Of a DNA stretch of 64,000 nt, positions 1 to 14,700 are shown in pieces. Below the pieces are notes generated by a model. That model was not told the origin of the DNA, did no database searches, and was given only the letters and a program-made list of their open reading frames with translations. A program made the position numbers and the translations under genes. The stretch spans positions 310,001 through 374,000 of the forward strand of contig CATNEN010000013.1 of NCBI GenBank assembly GCA_950097015.1, in the 5' to 3' direction. Each line of letters begins with the position of its first letter. Positions within the stretch are counted from its first letter, which is position 1. This DNA comes from Macrostomum hystrix. Taxonomy: Eukaryota > Platyhelminthes > Macrostomidae.

Positions 1-1242
1 ATCTCTGTTCGCGGTGTAAAATCCCTAATGAAAAAGGAAAACTTACTTTTTTATTACTTACCCTTTTAAAAAAGATTACATTATATACCTTTCATATCGG
101 GAGCACCAGATTATCCCTATTTGAGGATAATTAGCAGCTTGTGAAGTTTCTGTAGCCATTGTACACTGGCTTCTGTTCTGTTCTATCTTCCTCTGTTTCT
201 CGCTGTTACTTTTACCGCAGCTTTGATGAAATCGCATTTTTACTTTCTGCTTCGGAGACTCGCTCAGAGGCGCACTAAACTAATTATCAGATGCCTGTGA
301 AGTTTTCATAACTCCTATCAGTTATTTGTCAACAGATTCTGCTAACTGAAGCTGTAGTTATAATGACATAGTCACGAGTCTTAGATCAGTTTTTGTTTTA
401 ATCTGTAATAGTTTTTGCTAAAGCACTTATATTATTTCCTTCTTTTACAATGAATATTCATTCCTCCCATACCTTACAACGACGAGATTTTGTTTTTTTC
501 GTTTTGGTTCAGCCCCTCACTAGATATTTTAATTTTTCTTTTCTAAAAAAGCTAATCATTTAGATGCATACTACTTCTAGTATTTACATTGTGTTTTTTT
601 ACCATTTTTTAACGGCCCTAGAGAGAATTCCTCACATCCTAATTGTTTATTACTTTGTGCTTCTTGTGCTTTTCCAACTGTTCTCGCATAATAATTAATG
701 TTTTAGCTATTTATATTTAATTATTTCTAACTGCAAAAATTCCCTATTCCCATGCAAACAATATTTTATTCCATCACCCTTAAACTTTGACCCAACAGTC
801 TGTGTGCAATTTGAATTGGCGCGAATATTTTAAGAGCTGTATTGTACACAAGCACAAACGCACTGGTACACCTTTTTATGGTAAGCTTTGCCTACCCTCA
901 TAGTCCTCTTTACTAGCTGTCCATGTAAAATTTGTTTGTCTCATGGCAGTTCAATTGCATAATCTTTTTATTTAACAAAAAAGTTGCTGCGTAGTTTTTT
1001 TACAAAAAATTCTAAAACTTTTTCTTTTATTTCTAAGCCAGTTTGTTTGTTTGTTACGCGGGCGTTGTTAGATCCAGATTAGTCTAAATCGGGAGCAATC
1101 AATTTAAAACGAGTTGGGTGTAAATACCTGCTTTGCTTTTAAGTTAAACATATTATTAATTTATTTAATCTACTTTTTAATATAATTTACTCTTGGGCAA
1201 ATTCATAGATTTCCAAGTCATTCTGGCGATTTATAGTCTTTT
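1..1242. other. AT-rich non-coding stretch
   Basis: No reading frame with convincing protein character, no RNA gene and no repeat family is visible. The sequence is AT-rich with many short T runs. From about 1225 it passes into the 20-bp array. Confidence 0.6.
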
Positions 1243-2104
1243 TTAGATTTGTATCGTCGATTTCCAACTTGTATCGTCGATTTCCAACTTGTATCGTCGA
1301 TTTCCAACTTGTATCGTCGATTTCAAACTTGTATCGCCGATTTCCAACTTGTATCGTCGATTTCCAACTTGTATCGTCGATTTCCAACTTGTATCGTCGA
1401 TTTCCAACTTGTATCGTCGATTTACAAATTGTATCGTCGATTTACAATTTGTATCGTCGATTTCCAACTACTATCGTCGATTAACAACTTTTATCGTCGA
1501 CTTACAATTCGTATCGTCGATTTCGAACTACTATCGTCGATTTCCAACTTGTATCGTTGATTTACAACTTGTATCGTTGATTTACAACTTGTATCGTTGA
1601 TTTACAACTTGTATCGTTGAGTTATAACTTGTATCGTCGATTTCCATCTTGTATTGTCGATTTCCAACTTGTATCGTTGATTTACAACTTGTATCGTCGA
1701 TTTCCAACTTGTATCGCCGATTTCCAACTTATATCGTCGATTTCCAATTTGTATCGTCGATTTCCAACTTGTATCGTCGATTTACAAATTCTATCGTCGA
1801 TTTGCAACTTGTATCGTCGATTTACAAATTGTATCGTCGATTTCCAACTTGTATCGTCGATTTACAAATTCTATCGTCGATTTACAAATTCTATCATCGA
1901 TTTACAACTTGTATCGTCGATATCCAACTTGTATTGTCGATTTACAAATTTTATCGTTGATTTACAACTTGTATCGTCGATTTACAAATTCTATCGTCGA
2001 TTTACAAATTCTATCGTCGATTTACAAACTCTATCGTCGATTTACAACTTGTATCGTCGATATCCAACTTGTATCGTCGATTTCCAACTTGTATCGTCGA
2101 TTTC
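1243..2104. repeat. 20-bp tandem repeat, about 43 copies
   Basis: The unit TTTCCAACTTGTATCGTCGA is repeated in an almost unbroken 20-bp register. Recurrent variants are TTTACAAATT and ATCGTTGA. The ATCGTCGA half is the most conserved part. Several frames stay open on both strands because the unit lacks stops, which produces repetitive pseudo-proteins with no claim to be real. An isolated ATCGTCGATT relic follows at about 2161. Confidence 0.95.
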
Positions 2105-2688
2105 CGCTTAATCTATCTACGTAGTCTAACTCCGAGATAATTAGTAGATTTTTCTTTTATATCGTCGATTGAATGTAGCGCAATTTTTTTTAGCATTGGC
2201 TTTTTAATTATTACCGCGTCAAAGCGATTTTCCAGACAATTATTCAAACGGATTGCTTATCGATTTTGCCTGCTGTTTGGTGAATATCTTACCATGCAGC
2301 TGTTTGTTCGGTCACACATATTCCTGGCAGTCTCATAGTAACCTCATTTTTCTATTATGTGTTGTTTTTACCTTTCTTATTTGCCATACAGGTTCTTATT
2401 ACAAAAATTGTTTATTTAACGTATATTAAAATGAGGGAGTCCAAATTTATTGGGATTTTAGCTTACGTCAGTCTAATCTTCATAGTAAACAGCTTAGCAA
2501 AATTTTCGGTTGCTAAAGTACAAATAGAAATTATTTTGTTACCTGTATGTTACATTCCTACACAATCTAGTATACACTGTCACTCTGCGAAATACATGGC
2601 ATGCATTATGACTCTAGTTGAAAGCTATTTAATATTTATTTATTATTCAATATCATTCTTGAACGTTTTTTCAGAAGCAGTTGATAGT
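2105..2688. other. non-coding spacer between two arrays
   Basis: AT-rich sequence. A 121-codon hydrophobic frame (2359-2724) runs into the 56-bp array. Its composition is that of AT-rich random DNA and it matches no family I recognise, so I do not call it a gene. Confidence 0.5.
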
Positions 2689-2724
2689 TCATTCACCAAT
2701 GATAGTGGGATCATTGGTGAATGA
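2689..2724. repeat. 15-bp perfect inverted repeat at the array edge
   Basis: The left arm is 2689-2703 (TCATTCACCAATGAT). The spacer is AGTGGG at 2704-2709. The right arm is 2710-2724 (ATCATTGGTGAATGA). The right arm is the first copy of the 56-bp unit, and the left arm is unique flank in opposite orientation. It marks the left boundary of the satellite. Confidence 0.95.
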
Positions 2725-5700
2725 GCAGTTTGGATTGCTAGCCTGACACCAATATCAGGTGTGGGATCATTGGTGAATGAGCAGTTTGGAATGCAAGCCG
2801 GACATCAATATCAGGTGTGGGATCATTGGTGAATGAGCAGTTTGGAATGCTAGCCTGACATCAATATCAGGTGTGGGATCATTGCTGAATGAGCAGTTTG
2901 GAATGCTAGCCTGACATCAATATCAGGTGTGGGATCATTGCTGAATGAGCAGTTTGGAATGCTAGCCTGACACCAATATCAGGTGTGGGATAATTGCTGA
3001 ATGAGCAGTTTGGAATGCTAGCCTGACATCAATATCAGGTGTGGGATCATTGGTGAATGAGCAGTTTGGAATGCTAGCCTGACATCAATATCAGGTGTGG
3101 GATCATTGCTGAATGAGCAGTTTGGAATGCTAGCCTGACACCAATATCAGGTGTGGGATCATTGCTGAATGAGCAGTTTGGAATGCTAGCCTGACATCAA
3201 TATCAGGTGTGGGATCATTGCTGAATGAGCAGTTTGGAATGCTAGCCTGACATCAATATCAGGTGTGGGATCATTGGTGAATGAGCAGTTTGGAATGCTA
3301 GCCTGACATCAATATCAGGTGTGGGATCATTGGTGAATGAGCAGTTTGGATTGCTAGCCTGACATCAATATCAGGTGTGGGATCATTGGTGAATGAGCAG
3401 TTTGGAATGTTAGCCTGACATCAATATCAGGTGTGGGATCATTGGTGAATGAGCAGTTTGGAATGCAAGCCGGACATCAATATCAGGTGTGGGATCATTG
3501 GTGAATGAGCAGTTTGGAATGTTAGCCTGACATCAATATCAGGTGTGGGATCATTGGTGAATGAGCAGTTTGGAATGCAAGCCGGACATCAATATCAGGT
3601 GTGGGATCATTGGTGAATGAGCAGTTTGGATTGCTAGCCTGACATCAATATCAGGTGTGGGATCATTGGTGAATGAGCAGTTTGGATTGCTAGCCTGACA
3701 TCAATATCAGGTGTGGGATCATTGGTGAATGAGCAGTTTGGATTGCTAGCCTGACATCAATATCAGGTGTGGGATCATTGGTGAATGAGCAGTTTGGAAT
3801 GCTAGCCTGACATCAATATCAGGTGTGGGATCATTGGTGAATGAGCAGTTTGGATTGCTAGCCTGACACCAATATCAGGTGTGGGATCATTGGTGAATGA
3901 GCAGTTTGGAATGCAAGCCGGACATCAATATCAGGTGTGGGATCATTGGTGAATGAGCAGTTTGGATTGCTAGCCTGACATCAATATCAGGTGTGGGATC
4001 ATTGGTGAATGAGCAGTTTGGATTGCTAGCCTGACATCAATATCAGGTGTGGGATCATTGGTGAATGAGCAGTTTGGATTGCTAGCCTGACATCAATATC
4101 AGGTGTGGGATCATTGCTGAATGAGCAGTTTGGATTGCTAGCCTGACATCAATATCAGGTGTGGGATCATTGGTGAATGAGCAGTTTGGATTGCTAGCCT
4201 GACACCAATATCAGGTGTGGGATCATTGGTGAATGAGCAGTTTGGAATGCAAGCCGGACATCAATATCAGGTGTGGGATCATTGGTGAATGAGCAGTTTG
4301 GATTGCTAGCCTGACATCAATATCAGGTGTGGGATCATTGGTGAATGAGCAGTTTGGATTGCTAGCCTGACATCAATATCAGGTGTGGGATCATTGGTGA
4401 ATGAGCAGTTTGGATTGCTAGCCTGACATCAATATCAGGTGTGGAATCATTGGTGAATGAGCAGTTTGGATTGCTAGCCTGACACCAATATCAGGTGTGG
4501 GATCATTGGTGAATGAGCAGTTTGGATTGCTAGCCTGACACCAATATCAGGTGTGGGATCATTGGTGAATGAGCAGTTTGGATTGCTAGCCTGACACCAA
4601 TATCAGGTGTGGGATCATTGGTGAATGAGCAGTTTGGATTGCTAGCCTGACACCAATATCAGGTGTGGGATCATTGGTGAATGAGCAGTTTGGATTGCTA
4701 GCCTGACATCAATATCAGGTGTGGGATCATTGGTGAATGAGCAGTTTGGAATGCTAGCCTGACATCAATATCAGGTGTGGGATCATTGGTGAATGAGCAG
4801 TTTGGAATGTTAGCCTGACATCAATATCAGGTGTGGGATCATTGGTGAATGAGCAGTTTGGAATGCAAGCCGGACATCAATATCAGGTGTGGGATCATTG
4901 GTGAATGAGCAGTTTGGATTGCTAGCCTGACATCAATATCAGGTGTGGGATCATTGGTGAATGAGCAGTTTGGAATGCAAGCCGGACATCAATATCAGGT
5001 GTGGGATCATTGGTGAATGAGCAGTTTGGAATGCAAGCCGGACATCAATATCAGGTGTGGGATCATTGGTGAATGAGCAGTTTGAAATGCTAGCCTGACA
5101 TCAATATCAGGTGTGGGATCATTGGTGAATGAGCAGTTTGGAATGTTAGCCTGACATCAATATCAGGTGTGGGATCATTGGTGAATGAGCAGTTTGGAAT
5201 GCAAGCCGGACATCAATATCAGGTGTGGGATCATTGGTGAATGAGCAGTTTGGAATGCTAGCCTGACATCAATATCAGGTGTGGGATCATTGGTGAATGA
5301 GCAGTTTGGATTGCTAGCCTGACACCAATATCAGGTGTGGGATCATTGGTGAATGAGCAGTTTGGATTGCTAGCCTGACACCAATATCAGGTGTGGGATC
5401 ATTGGTGAATGAGCAGTTTGGATTGCTAGCCTGACACCAATATCAGGTGTGGGATCATTGGTGAATGAGCAGTTTGGAATGCTAGCCTGACATCAATATC
5501 AGGTGTGGGATCATTGGTGAATGAGCAGTTTGGATTGCTAGCCTGACATCAATATCAGGTGTGGGATCATTGGTGAATGAGCAGTTTGGAATGCAAGCCG
5601 GACATCAATATCAGGTGTGGGATCATTGGTGAATGAGCAGTTTGGAATGCTAGCCTGACATCAATATCAGGTGTGGGATCATTGGTGAATGAGCAGTTTG

Positions 5701-8700
5701 GAATGTTAGCCTGACATCAATATCAGGTGTGGGATCATTGGTGAATGAGCAGTTTGGATTGCTAGCCTGACACCAATATCAGGTGTGGGATCATTGGTGA
5801 ATGAGCAGTTTGGAATGCAAGCCGGACATCAATATCAGGTGTGGGATCATTGCTGAATGAGCAGTTTGGAATGCTAGCCTGACATCAATATCAGGTGTGG
5901 GATCATTGCTGAATGAGCAGTTTGGAATGCTAGCCTGACACCAATATCAGGTGTGGGATCATTGCTGAATGAGCAGTTTGGAATGCTAGCCTGACATCAA
6001 TATCAGGTGTGGGATCATTGGTGAATGAGCAGTTTGGAATGCAAGCCTGACATCAATATCAGGTGTGGGATCATTGGTGAATGAGCAGTTTGGATTGCTA
6101 GCCTGACATCAATATCAGGTGTGGGATCATTGGTGAATGAGCAGTTTGGAATGCTAGCCTGACATCAATATCAGGTGTGGGATCATTGGTGAATGAGCAG
6201 TTTGGATTGCTAGCCTGACATCAATATCAGGTGTGGGATCATTGGTGAATGAGCAGTTTGGATTGCTAGCCTGACATCAATATCAGGTGTGGGATCATTG
6301 GTGAATGAGCAGTTTGGAATGTTAGCCTGACATCAATATCAGGTGTGGGATCATTGGTGAATGAGCAGTTTGGATTGCTAGCCTGACATCAATATCAGGT
6401 GTGGGATCATTGGTGAATGAGCAGTTTGGATTGCTAGCCTGACACCAATATCAGGTGTGGGATCATTGGTGAATGAGCAGTTTGGAATGTTAGCCTGACA
6501 TCAATATCAGGTGTGGGATCATTGGTGAATGAGCAGTTTGGATTGCTAGCCTGACATCAATATCAGGTGTGGGATCATTGGTGAATGAGCAGTTTGGATT
6601 GCTAGCCTGACATCAATATCAGGAGTGGGATCATTGGTGAATGAGTAGTTTGGATTGCTAGCCTGACATCAATATCAGGAGTGGGATCATTGGTGAATGA
6701 GCAGTTTGGATTGCTAGCCTGACATCAATATCAGGTGTGGGATCATTGGTGAATGAGCAGTTTGGATTGCTAGCCTGACATCAATATCAGGTGTGGGATC
6801 ATTGGTGAATGAGCAGTTTGGATTGCTAGCCTGACATCAATATCAGGTGTGGGATCATTGGTGAATGAGCAGTTTGGATTGCTAGCCTGACATCAATATC
6901 AGGTGTGGGATCATTGGTGAATGAGCAGTTTGGATTGCTAGCCTGACATCAATATCAGGTGTGGGATCATTGGTGAATGAGCAGTTTGGATTGCTAGCCT
7001 GACATCAATATCAGGTGTGGGATCATTGGTGAATGAGCAGTTTGGAATGCTAGCCTGACACCAATATCAGGTGTGGGATCATTGGTGAGTGAGCAGTTTG
7101 GATTGCTAGCCTGACATCAATATCAGGTGTGGGATCATTGGTGAATGAGCAGTTTGGATTGCTAGCCTGACATCAATATCAGGTGTGGGATCATTGGTGA
7201 ATGAGCAGTTTGGAATGCTAGCCTGACATCAATATCAGGTGTGGGATCATTGGTGAATGAGCAGTTTGGATTGCTAGCCTGACATCAATATCAGGTGTGG
7301 GATCATTGGTGAATGAGCAGTTTGGATTGCTAGCCTGACATCAATATCAGGTGTGGGATCATTGGTGAATGAGCAGTTTGGAATGCTAGCCTGACATCAA
7401 TATCAGGTGTGGGATCATTGCTGAATGAGCAGTTTGGAATGCTAGCCTGACATCAATATCAGGTGTGGGATCATTGCTGAATGAGCAGTTTGGAATGCTA
7501 GCCTGACACCAATATCAGGTGTGGGATCATTGCTGAATGAGCAGTTTGGAATGCTAGCCTGACATCAATATCAGGTGTGGGATCATTGGTGAATGAGCAG
7601 TTTGGAATGCTAGCCTGACATCAATATCAGGTGTGGGATCATTGCTGAATGAGCAGTTTGGATTGCTAGCCTGACACCAATATCAGGTGTGGGATCATTG
7701 CTGAATGAGCAGTTTGGAATGCTAGCCTGACATCAATATCAGGTGTGGGATCATTGCTGAATGAGCAGTTTGGAATGCTAGCCTGACATCAATATCAGGT
7801 GTGGGATCATTGGTGAATGAGCAGTTTGGAATGCTAGCCTGACATCAATATCAGGTGTGGGATCATTGGTGAATGAGCAGTTTGGATTGCTAGCCTGACA
7901 TCAATATCAGGTGTGGGATCATTGGTGAATGAGCAGTTTGGAATGTTAGCCTGACATCAATATCAGGTGTGGGATCATTGGTGAATGAGCAGTTTGGAAT
8001 GCAAGCCGGACATCAATATCAGGTGTGGGATCATTGGTGAATGAGCAGTTTGAAATGTTAGCCTGACATCAATATCAGGTGTGGGATCATTGGTGAATGA
8101 GCAGTTTGGAATGCAAGCCGGACATCAATATCAGGTGTGGGATCATTGGTGAATGAGCAGTTTGGATTGCTAGCCTGACATCAATATCAGGTGTGGGATC
8201 ATTGGTGAATGAGCAGTTTGGATTGCTAGCCTGACATCAATATCAGGTGTGGGATCATTGGTGAATGAGCAGTTTGGATTGCTAGCCTGACATCAATATC
8301 AGGTGTGGGATCATTGGTGAATGAGCAGTTTGGAATGCTAGCCTGACATCAATATCAGGTGTGGGATCATTGGTGAATGAGCAGTTTGGATTGCTAGCCT
8401 GACACCAATATCAGGTGTGGGATCATTGGTGAATGAGCAGTTTGGAATGCAAGCCGGACATCAATATCAGGTGTGGGATCATTGGTGAATGAGCAGTTTG
8501 GATTGCTAGCCTGACATCAATATCAGGTGTGGGATCATTGGTGAATGAGCAGTTTGGATTGCTAGCCTGACATCAATATCAGGTGTGGGATCATTGGTGA
8601 ATGAGCAGTTTGGATTGCTAGCCTGACATCAATATCAGGTGTGGGATCATTGGTGAATGAGCAGTTTGGAATGCTAGCCTGACATCAATATCAGGTGTGG

Positions 8701-11700
8701 GATCATTGGTGAATGAGCAGTTTGGATTGCTAGCCTGACATCAATATCAGGTGTGGGATCATTGGTGAATGAGCAGTTTGGATTGCTAGCCTGACATCAA
8801 TATCAGGTGTGGGATCATTGGTGAATGAGCAGTTTGGAATGTTAGCCTGACATCAATATCAGGTGTGGGATCATTGGTGAATGAGCAGTTTGGATTGCTA
8901 GCCTGACATCAATATCAGGTGTGGGATCATTGGTGAATGAGCAGTTTGGATTGCTAGCCTGACACCAATATCAGGTGTGGGATCATTGGTGAATGAGCAG
9001 TTTGGAATGTTAGCCTGACATCAATATCAGGTGTGGGATCATTGGTGAATGAGCAGTTTGGATTGCTAGCCTGACATCAATATCAGGTGTGGGATCATTG
9101 GTGAATGAGCAGTTTGGATTGCTAGCCTGACATCAATATCAGGAGTGGGATCATTGGTGAATGAGTAGTTTGGATTGCTAGCCTGACATCAATATCAGGA
9201 GTGGGATCATTGGTGAATGAGCAGTTTGGATTGCTAGCCTGACATCAATATCAGGTGTGGGATCATTGGTGAATGAGCAGTTTGGATTGCTAGCCTGACA
9301 TCAATATCAGGTGTGGGATCATTGGTGAATGAGCAGTTTGGATTGCTAGCCTGACATCAATATCAGGTGTGGGATCATTGGTGAATGAGCAGTTTGGATT
9401 GCTAGCCTGACATCAATATCAGGTGTGGGATCATTGGTGAATGAGCAGTTTGGATTGCTAGCCTGACATCAATATCAGGTGTGGGATCATTGGTGAATGA
9501 GCAGTTTAGAATGCAAGCCGGACATCAATATCAGGTGTGGGATCATTGGTGAATGAGCAGTTTGGAATGCAAGCCGGACATCAATATCAGGTGTGGGATC
9601 ATTGGTGAATGAGCAGTTTGAAATGCTAGCCTGACATCAATATCAGGTGTGGGATCATTGGTGAATGAGCAGTTTGGAATGTTAGCCTGACATCAATATC
9701 AGGTGTGGGATCATTGGTGAATGAGCAGTTTGGAATGCAAGCCGGACATCAATATCAGGTGTGGGATCATTGGTGAATGAGCAGTTTGGAATGCTAGCCT
9801 GACATCAATATCAGGTGTGGGATCATTGGTGAATGAGCAGTTTGGATTGCTAGCCTGACACCAATATCAGGTGTGGGATCATTGGTGAATGAGCAGTTTG
9901 GATTGCTAGCCTGACATCAATATCAGGTGTGGGATCATTGGTGAATGAGCAGTTTGGATTGCTAGCCTGACATCAATATCAGGTGTGGGATCATTGGTGA
10001 ATGAGCAGTTTGGATTGCTAGCCTGACATCAATATCAGGTGTGGGATCATTGGTGAATGAGCAGTTTGGAATGCTAGCCTGACACCAATATCAGGTGTGG
10101 GATCATTGGTGAGTGAGCAGTTTGGATTGCTAGCCTGACATCAATATCAGGTGTGGGATCATTGGTGAATGAGCAGTTTGGATTGCTAGCCTGACATCAA
10201 TATCAGGTGTGGGATCATTGGTGAATGAGCAGTTTGGAATGCTAGCCTGACATCAATATCAGGTGTGGGATCATTGGTGAATGAGCAGTTTGGATTGCTA
10301 GCCTGACATCAATATCAGGTGTGGGATCATTGGTGAATGAGCAGTTTGGATTGCTAGCCTGACATCAATATCAGGTGTGGGATCATTGGTGAATGAGCAG
10401 TTTGGATTGCTAGCCTGACATCAATATCAGGTGTGGGATCATTGGTGAATGAGCAGTTTGGATTGCTAGCCTGACATCAATATCAGGTGTGGGATCATTG
10501 GTGAATGAGCAGTTTGGATTGCTAGCCTGACATCAATATCAGGTGTGGGATCATTGGTGAATGAGCAGTTTGGATTGCTAGCCTGACATCAATATCAGGT
10601 GTGGGATCATTGGTGAATGAGCAGTTTGGAATGCTAGCCTGACATCAATATCAGGTGTGGGATCATTGGTGAATGAGCAGTTTGGATTGCTAGCCTGACA
10701 TCAATATCAGGTGTGGGATCATTGGTGAATGAGCAGTTTGGAATGCTAGCCTGACATCAATATCAGGTGTGGGATCATTGGTGAATGAGCAGTTTGGATT
10801 GCTAGCCTGACATCAATATCAGGTGTGGGATCATTGGTGAATGAGCAGTTTGGATTGCTAGCCTGACATCAATATCAGGTGTGGGATCATTGGTGAATGA
10901 GCAGTTTGGATTGCTAGCCTGACATCAATATCAGGTGTGGGATCATTGGTGAATGAGCAGTTTGGATTGCTAGCCTGACATCAATATCAGGTGTGGGATC
11001 ATTGGTGAATGAGCAGTTTGGATTGCTAGCCTGACATCAATATCAGGTGTGGGATCATTGGTGAATGAGCAGTTTGGATTGCTAGCCTGACATCAATATC
11101 AGGTGTGGGATCATTGGTGAATGAGCAGTTTGGATTGCTAGCCTGACATCAATATCAGGTGTGGGATCATTGGTGAATGAGCAGTTTGGATTGCTAGCCT
11201 GACATCAATATCAGGTGTGGGATCATTGGTGAATGAGCAGTTTGGATTGCTAGCCTGACATCAATATCAGGTGTGGGATCATTGGTGAATGAGCAGTTTG
11301 GATTGCTAGCCTGACATCAATATCAGGTGTGGGATCATTGGTGAATGAGCAGTTTGGATTGCTAGCCTGACATCAATATCAGGTGTGGGATCATTGGTGA
11401 ATGAGCAGTTTGGATTGCTAGCCTGACATCAATATCAGGTGTGGGATCATTGGTGAATGAGCAGTTTGGATTGCTAGCCTGACATCAATATCAGGTGTGG
11501 GATCATTGGTGAATGAGCAGTTTGGAATGCTAGCCTGACACCAATATCAGGTGTGGGATCATTGGTGAATGAGCAGTTTGGATTGCTAGCCTGACATCAA
11601 TATCAGGTGTGGGATCATTGGTGAATGAGCAGTTTGGAATGCTAGCCTGACACCAATATCAGGTGTGGGATCATTGGTGAGTGAGCAGTTTGGATTGCTA

Positions 11701-14700
11701 GCCTGACATCAATATCAGGTGTGGGATCATTGGTGAATGAGCAGTTTGGATTGCTAGCCTGACATCAATATCAGGTGTGGGATCATTGGTGAATGAGCAG
11801 TTTGGAATGCTAGCCTGACATCAATATCAGGTGTGGGATCATTGGTGAATGAGCAGTTTGGATTGCTAGCCTGACATCAATATCAGGTGTGGGATCATTG
11901 GTGAATGAGCAGTTTGGATTGCTAGCCTGACATCAATATCAGGTGTGGGATCATTGGTGAATGAGCAGTTTGGATTGCTAGCCTGACATCAATATCAGGT
12001 GTGGGATCATTGGTGAATGAGCAGTTTGGATTGCTAGCCTGACATCAATATCAGGTGTGGGATCATTGGTGAATGAGCAGTTTGGATTGCTAGCCTGACA
12101 TCAATATCAGGTGTGGGATCATTGGTGAATGAGCAGTTTGGATTGCTAGCCTGACATCAATATCAGGTGTGGGATCATTGCTGAATGAGCAGTTTGGATT
12201 GCTAGCCTGACATCAATATCAGGTGTGGGATCATTGGTGAATGAGCAGTTTGGATTGCTAGCCTGACATCAATATCAGGTGTGGGATCATTGGTGAATGA
12301 GCAGTTTGGAATGCTAGCCTGACATCAATATCAGGTGTGGGATCATTGGTGAATGAGCAGTTTGGATTGCTAGCCTGACATCAATATCAGGTGTGGGATC
12401 ATTGGTGAATGAGCAGTTTGGATTGCTAGCCTGACATCAATATCAGGTGTGGGATCATTGGTGAATGAGCAGTTTGGATTGCTAGCCTGACATCAATATC
12501 AGGTGTGGGATCATTGGTGAATGAGCAGTTTGGATTGCTAGCCTGACATCAATATCAGGTGTGGGATCATTGGTGAATGAGCAGTTTGGATTGCTAGTCT
12601 GACATCAATATCAGGTGTGGGATCATTGGTGAATGAGCAGTTTGGATTGCTAGCCTGACATCAATATCAGGTGTGGGATCATTGGTGAATGAGCAGTTTG
12701 GAATGCTAGCCTGACATCAATATCAGGTGTGGGATCATTGGTGAATGAGCAGTTTGGAATGCTAGCCTGACATCAATATCAGGTGTGGGATCATTGGTGA
12801 ATGAGCAGTTTGGATTGCTAGCCTGACATCAATATCAGGTGTGGGATCATTGGTGAATGAGCAGTTTGGATTGCTAGTCTGACATCAATATCAGGTGTGG
12901 GATCATTGGTGAATGAGCAGTTTGGATTGCTAGCCTGACATCAATATCAGGTGTGGGATCATTGGTGAATGAGCAGTTTGGAATGCTAGCCTGACATCAA
13001 TATCAGGTGTGGGATCATTGGTGAATGAGCAGTTTGGAATGCTAGCCTGACATCAATATCAGGTGTGGGATCATTGGTGAATGAGCAGTTTGGATTGCTA
13101 GCCTGACATCAATATCAGGTGTGGGATCATTGGTGAATGAGCAGTTTGGATTGCTAGCCTGACATCAATATCAGGTGTGGGATCATTGGTGAATGAGCAG
13201 TTTGGATTGCTAGCCTGACATCAATATCAGGTGTGGGATCATTGGTGAATGAGCAGTTTGGATTGCTAGCCTGACATCAATATCAGGTGTGGGATCATTG
13301 GTGAATGAGCAGTTTGGATTGCTAGCCTGACATCAATATCAGGTGTGGGATCATTGGTGAATGAGCAGTTTGGATTGCTAGCCTGACATCAATATCAGGT
13401 GTGGGATCATTGCTGAATGAGCAGTTTGGATTGCTAGCCTGACATCAATATCAGGTGTGGGATCATTGGTGAATGAGCAGTTTGGATTGCTAGCCTGACA
13501 TCAATATCAGGTGTGGGATCATTGGTGAATGAGCAGTTTGGAATGCTAGCCTGACACCAATATCAGGTGTGGGATCATTGGTGAATGAGCAGTTTGGATT
13601 GCTAGCCTGACATCAATATCAGGTGTGGGATCATTGGTGAATGAGCAGTTTGGAATGCTAGCCTGACACCAATATCAGGTGTGGGATCATTGGTGAGTGA
13701 GCAGTTTGGATTGCTAGCCTGACATCAATATCAGGTGTGGGATCATTGGTGAATGAGCAGTTTGGATTGCTAGCCTGACATCAATATCAGGTGTGGGATC
13801 ATTGGTGAATGAGCAGTTTGGATTGCTAGCCTGACATCAATATCAGGTGTGGGATCATTGGTGAATGAGCAGTTTGGATTGCTAGCCTGACATCAATATC
13901 AGGTGTGGGATCATTGGTGAATGAGCAGTTTGGATTGCTAGCCTGACATCAATATCAGGTGTGGGATCATTGGTGAATGAGCAGTTTGGATTGCTAGCCT
14001 GACATCAATATCAGGTGTGGGATCATTGGTGAATGAGCAGTTTGGATTGCTAGCCTGACATCAATATCAGGTGTGGGATCATTGGTGAATGAGCAGTTTG
14101 GATTGCTAGCCTGACATCAATATCAGGTGTGGGATCATTGGTGAATGAGCAGTTTGGATTGCTAGCCTGACATCAATATCAGGTGTGGGATCATTGCTGA
14201 ATGAGCAGTTTGGATTGCTAGCCTGACATCAATATCAGGTGTGGGATCATTGGTGAATGAGCAGTTTGGATTGCTAGCCTGACATCAATATCAGGTGTGG
14301 GATCATTGGTGAATGAGCAGTTTGGAATGCTAGCCTGACATCAATATCAGGTGTGGGATCATTGGTGAATGAGCAGTTTGGATTGCTAGCCTGACATCAA
14401 TATCAGGTGTGGGATCATTGGTGAATGAGCAGTTTGGATTGCTAGCCTGACATCAATATCAGGTGTGGGATCATTGGTGAATGAGCAGTTTGGATTGCTA
14501 GCCTGACATCAATATCAGGTGTGGGATCATTGGTGAATGAGCAGTTTGGATTGCTAGCCTGACATCAATATCAGGTGTGGGATCATTGGTGAATGAGCAG
14601 TTTGGATTGCTAGTCTGACATCAATATCAGGTGTGGGATCATTGGTGAATGAGCAGTTTGGATTGCTAGCCTGACATCAATATCAGGTGTGGGATCATTG

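Noticed and set aside
1187-2124. Repetitive 'proteins' with YRRFPTCIVDF-type periods
   Set aside because: These are translations of the 20-bp repeat, open in several frames and on both strands because the unit lacks stops.
2359-2724. 121-codon hydrophobic open frame
   Set aside because: AT-rich composition and a run into the satellite explain it. No family features and no splice or promoter support.
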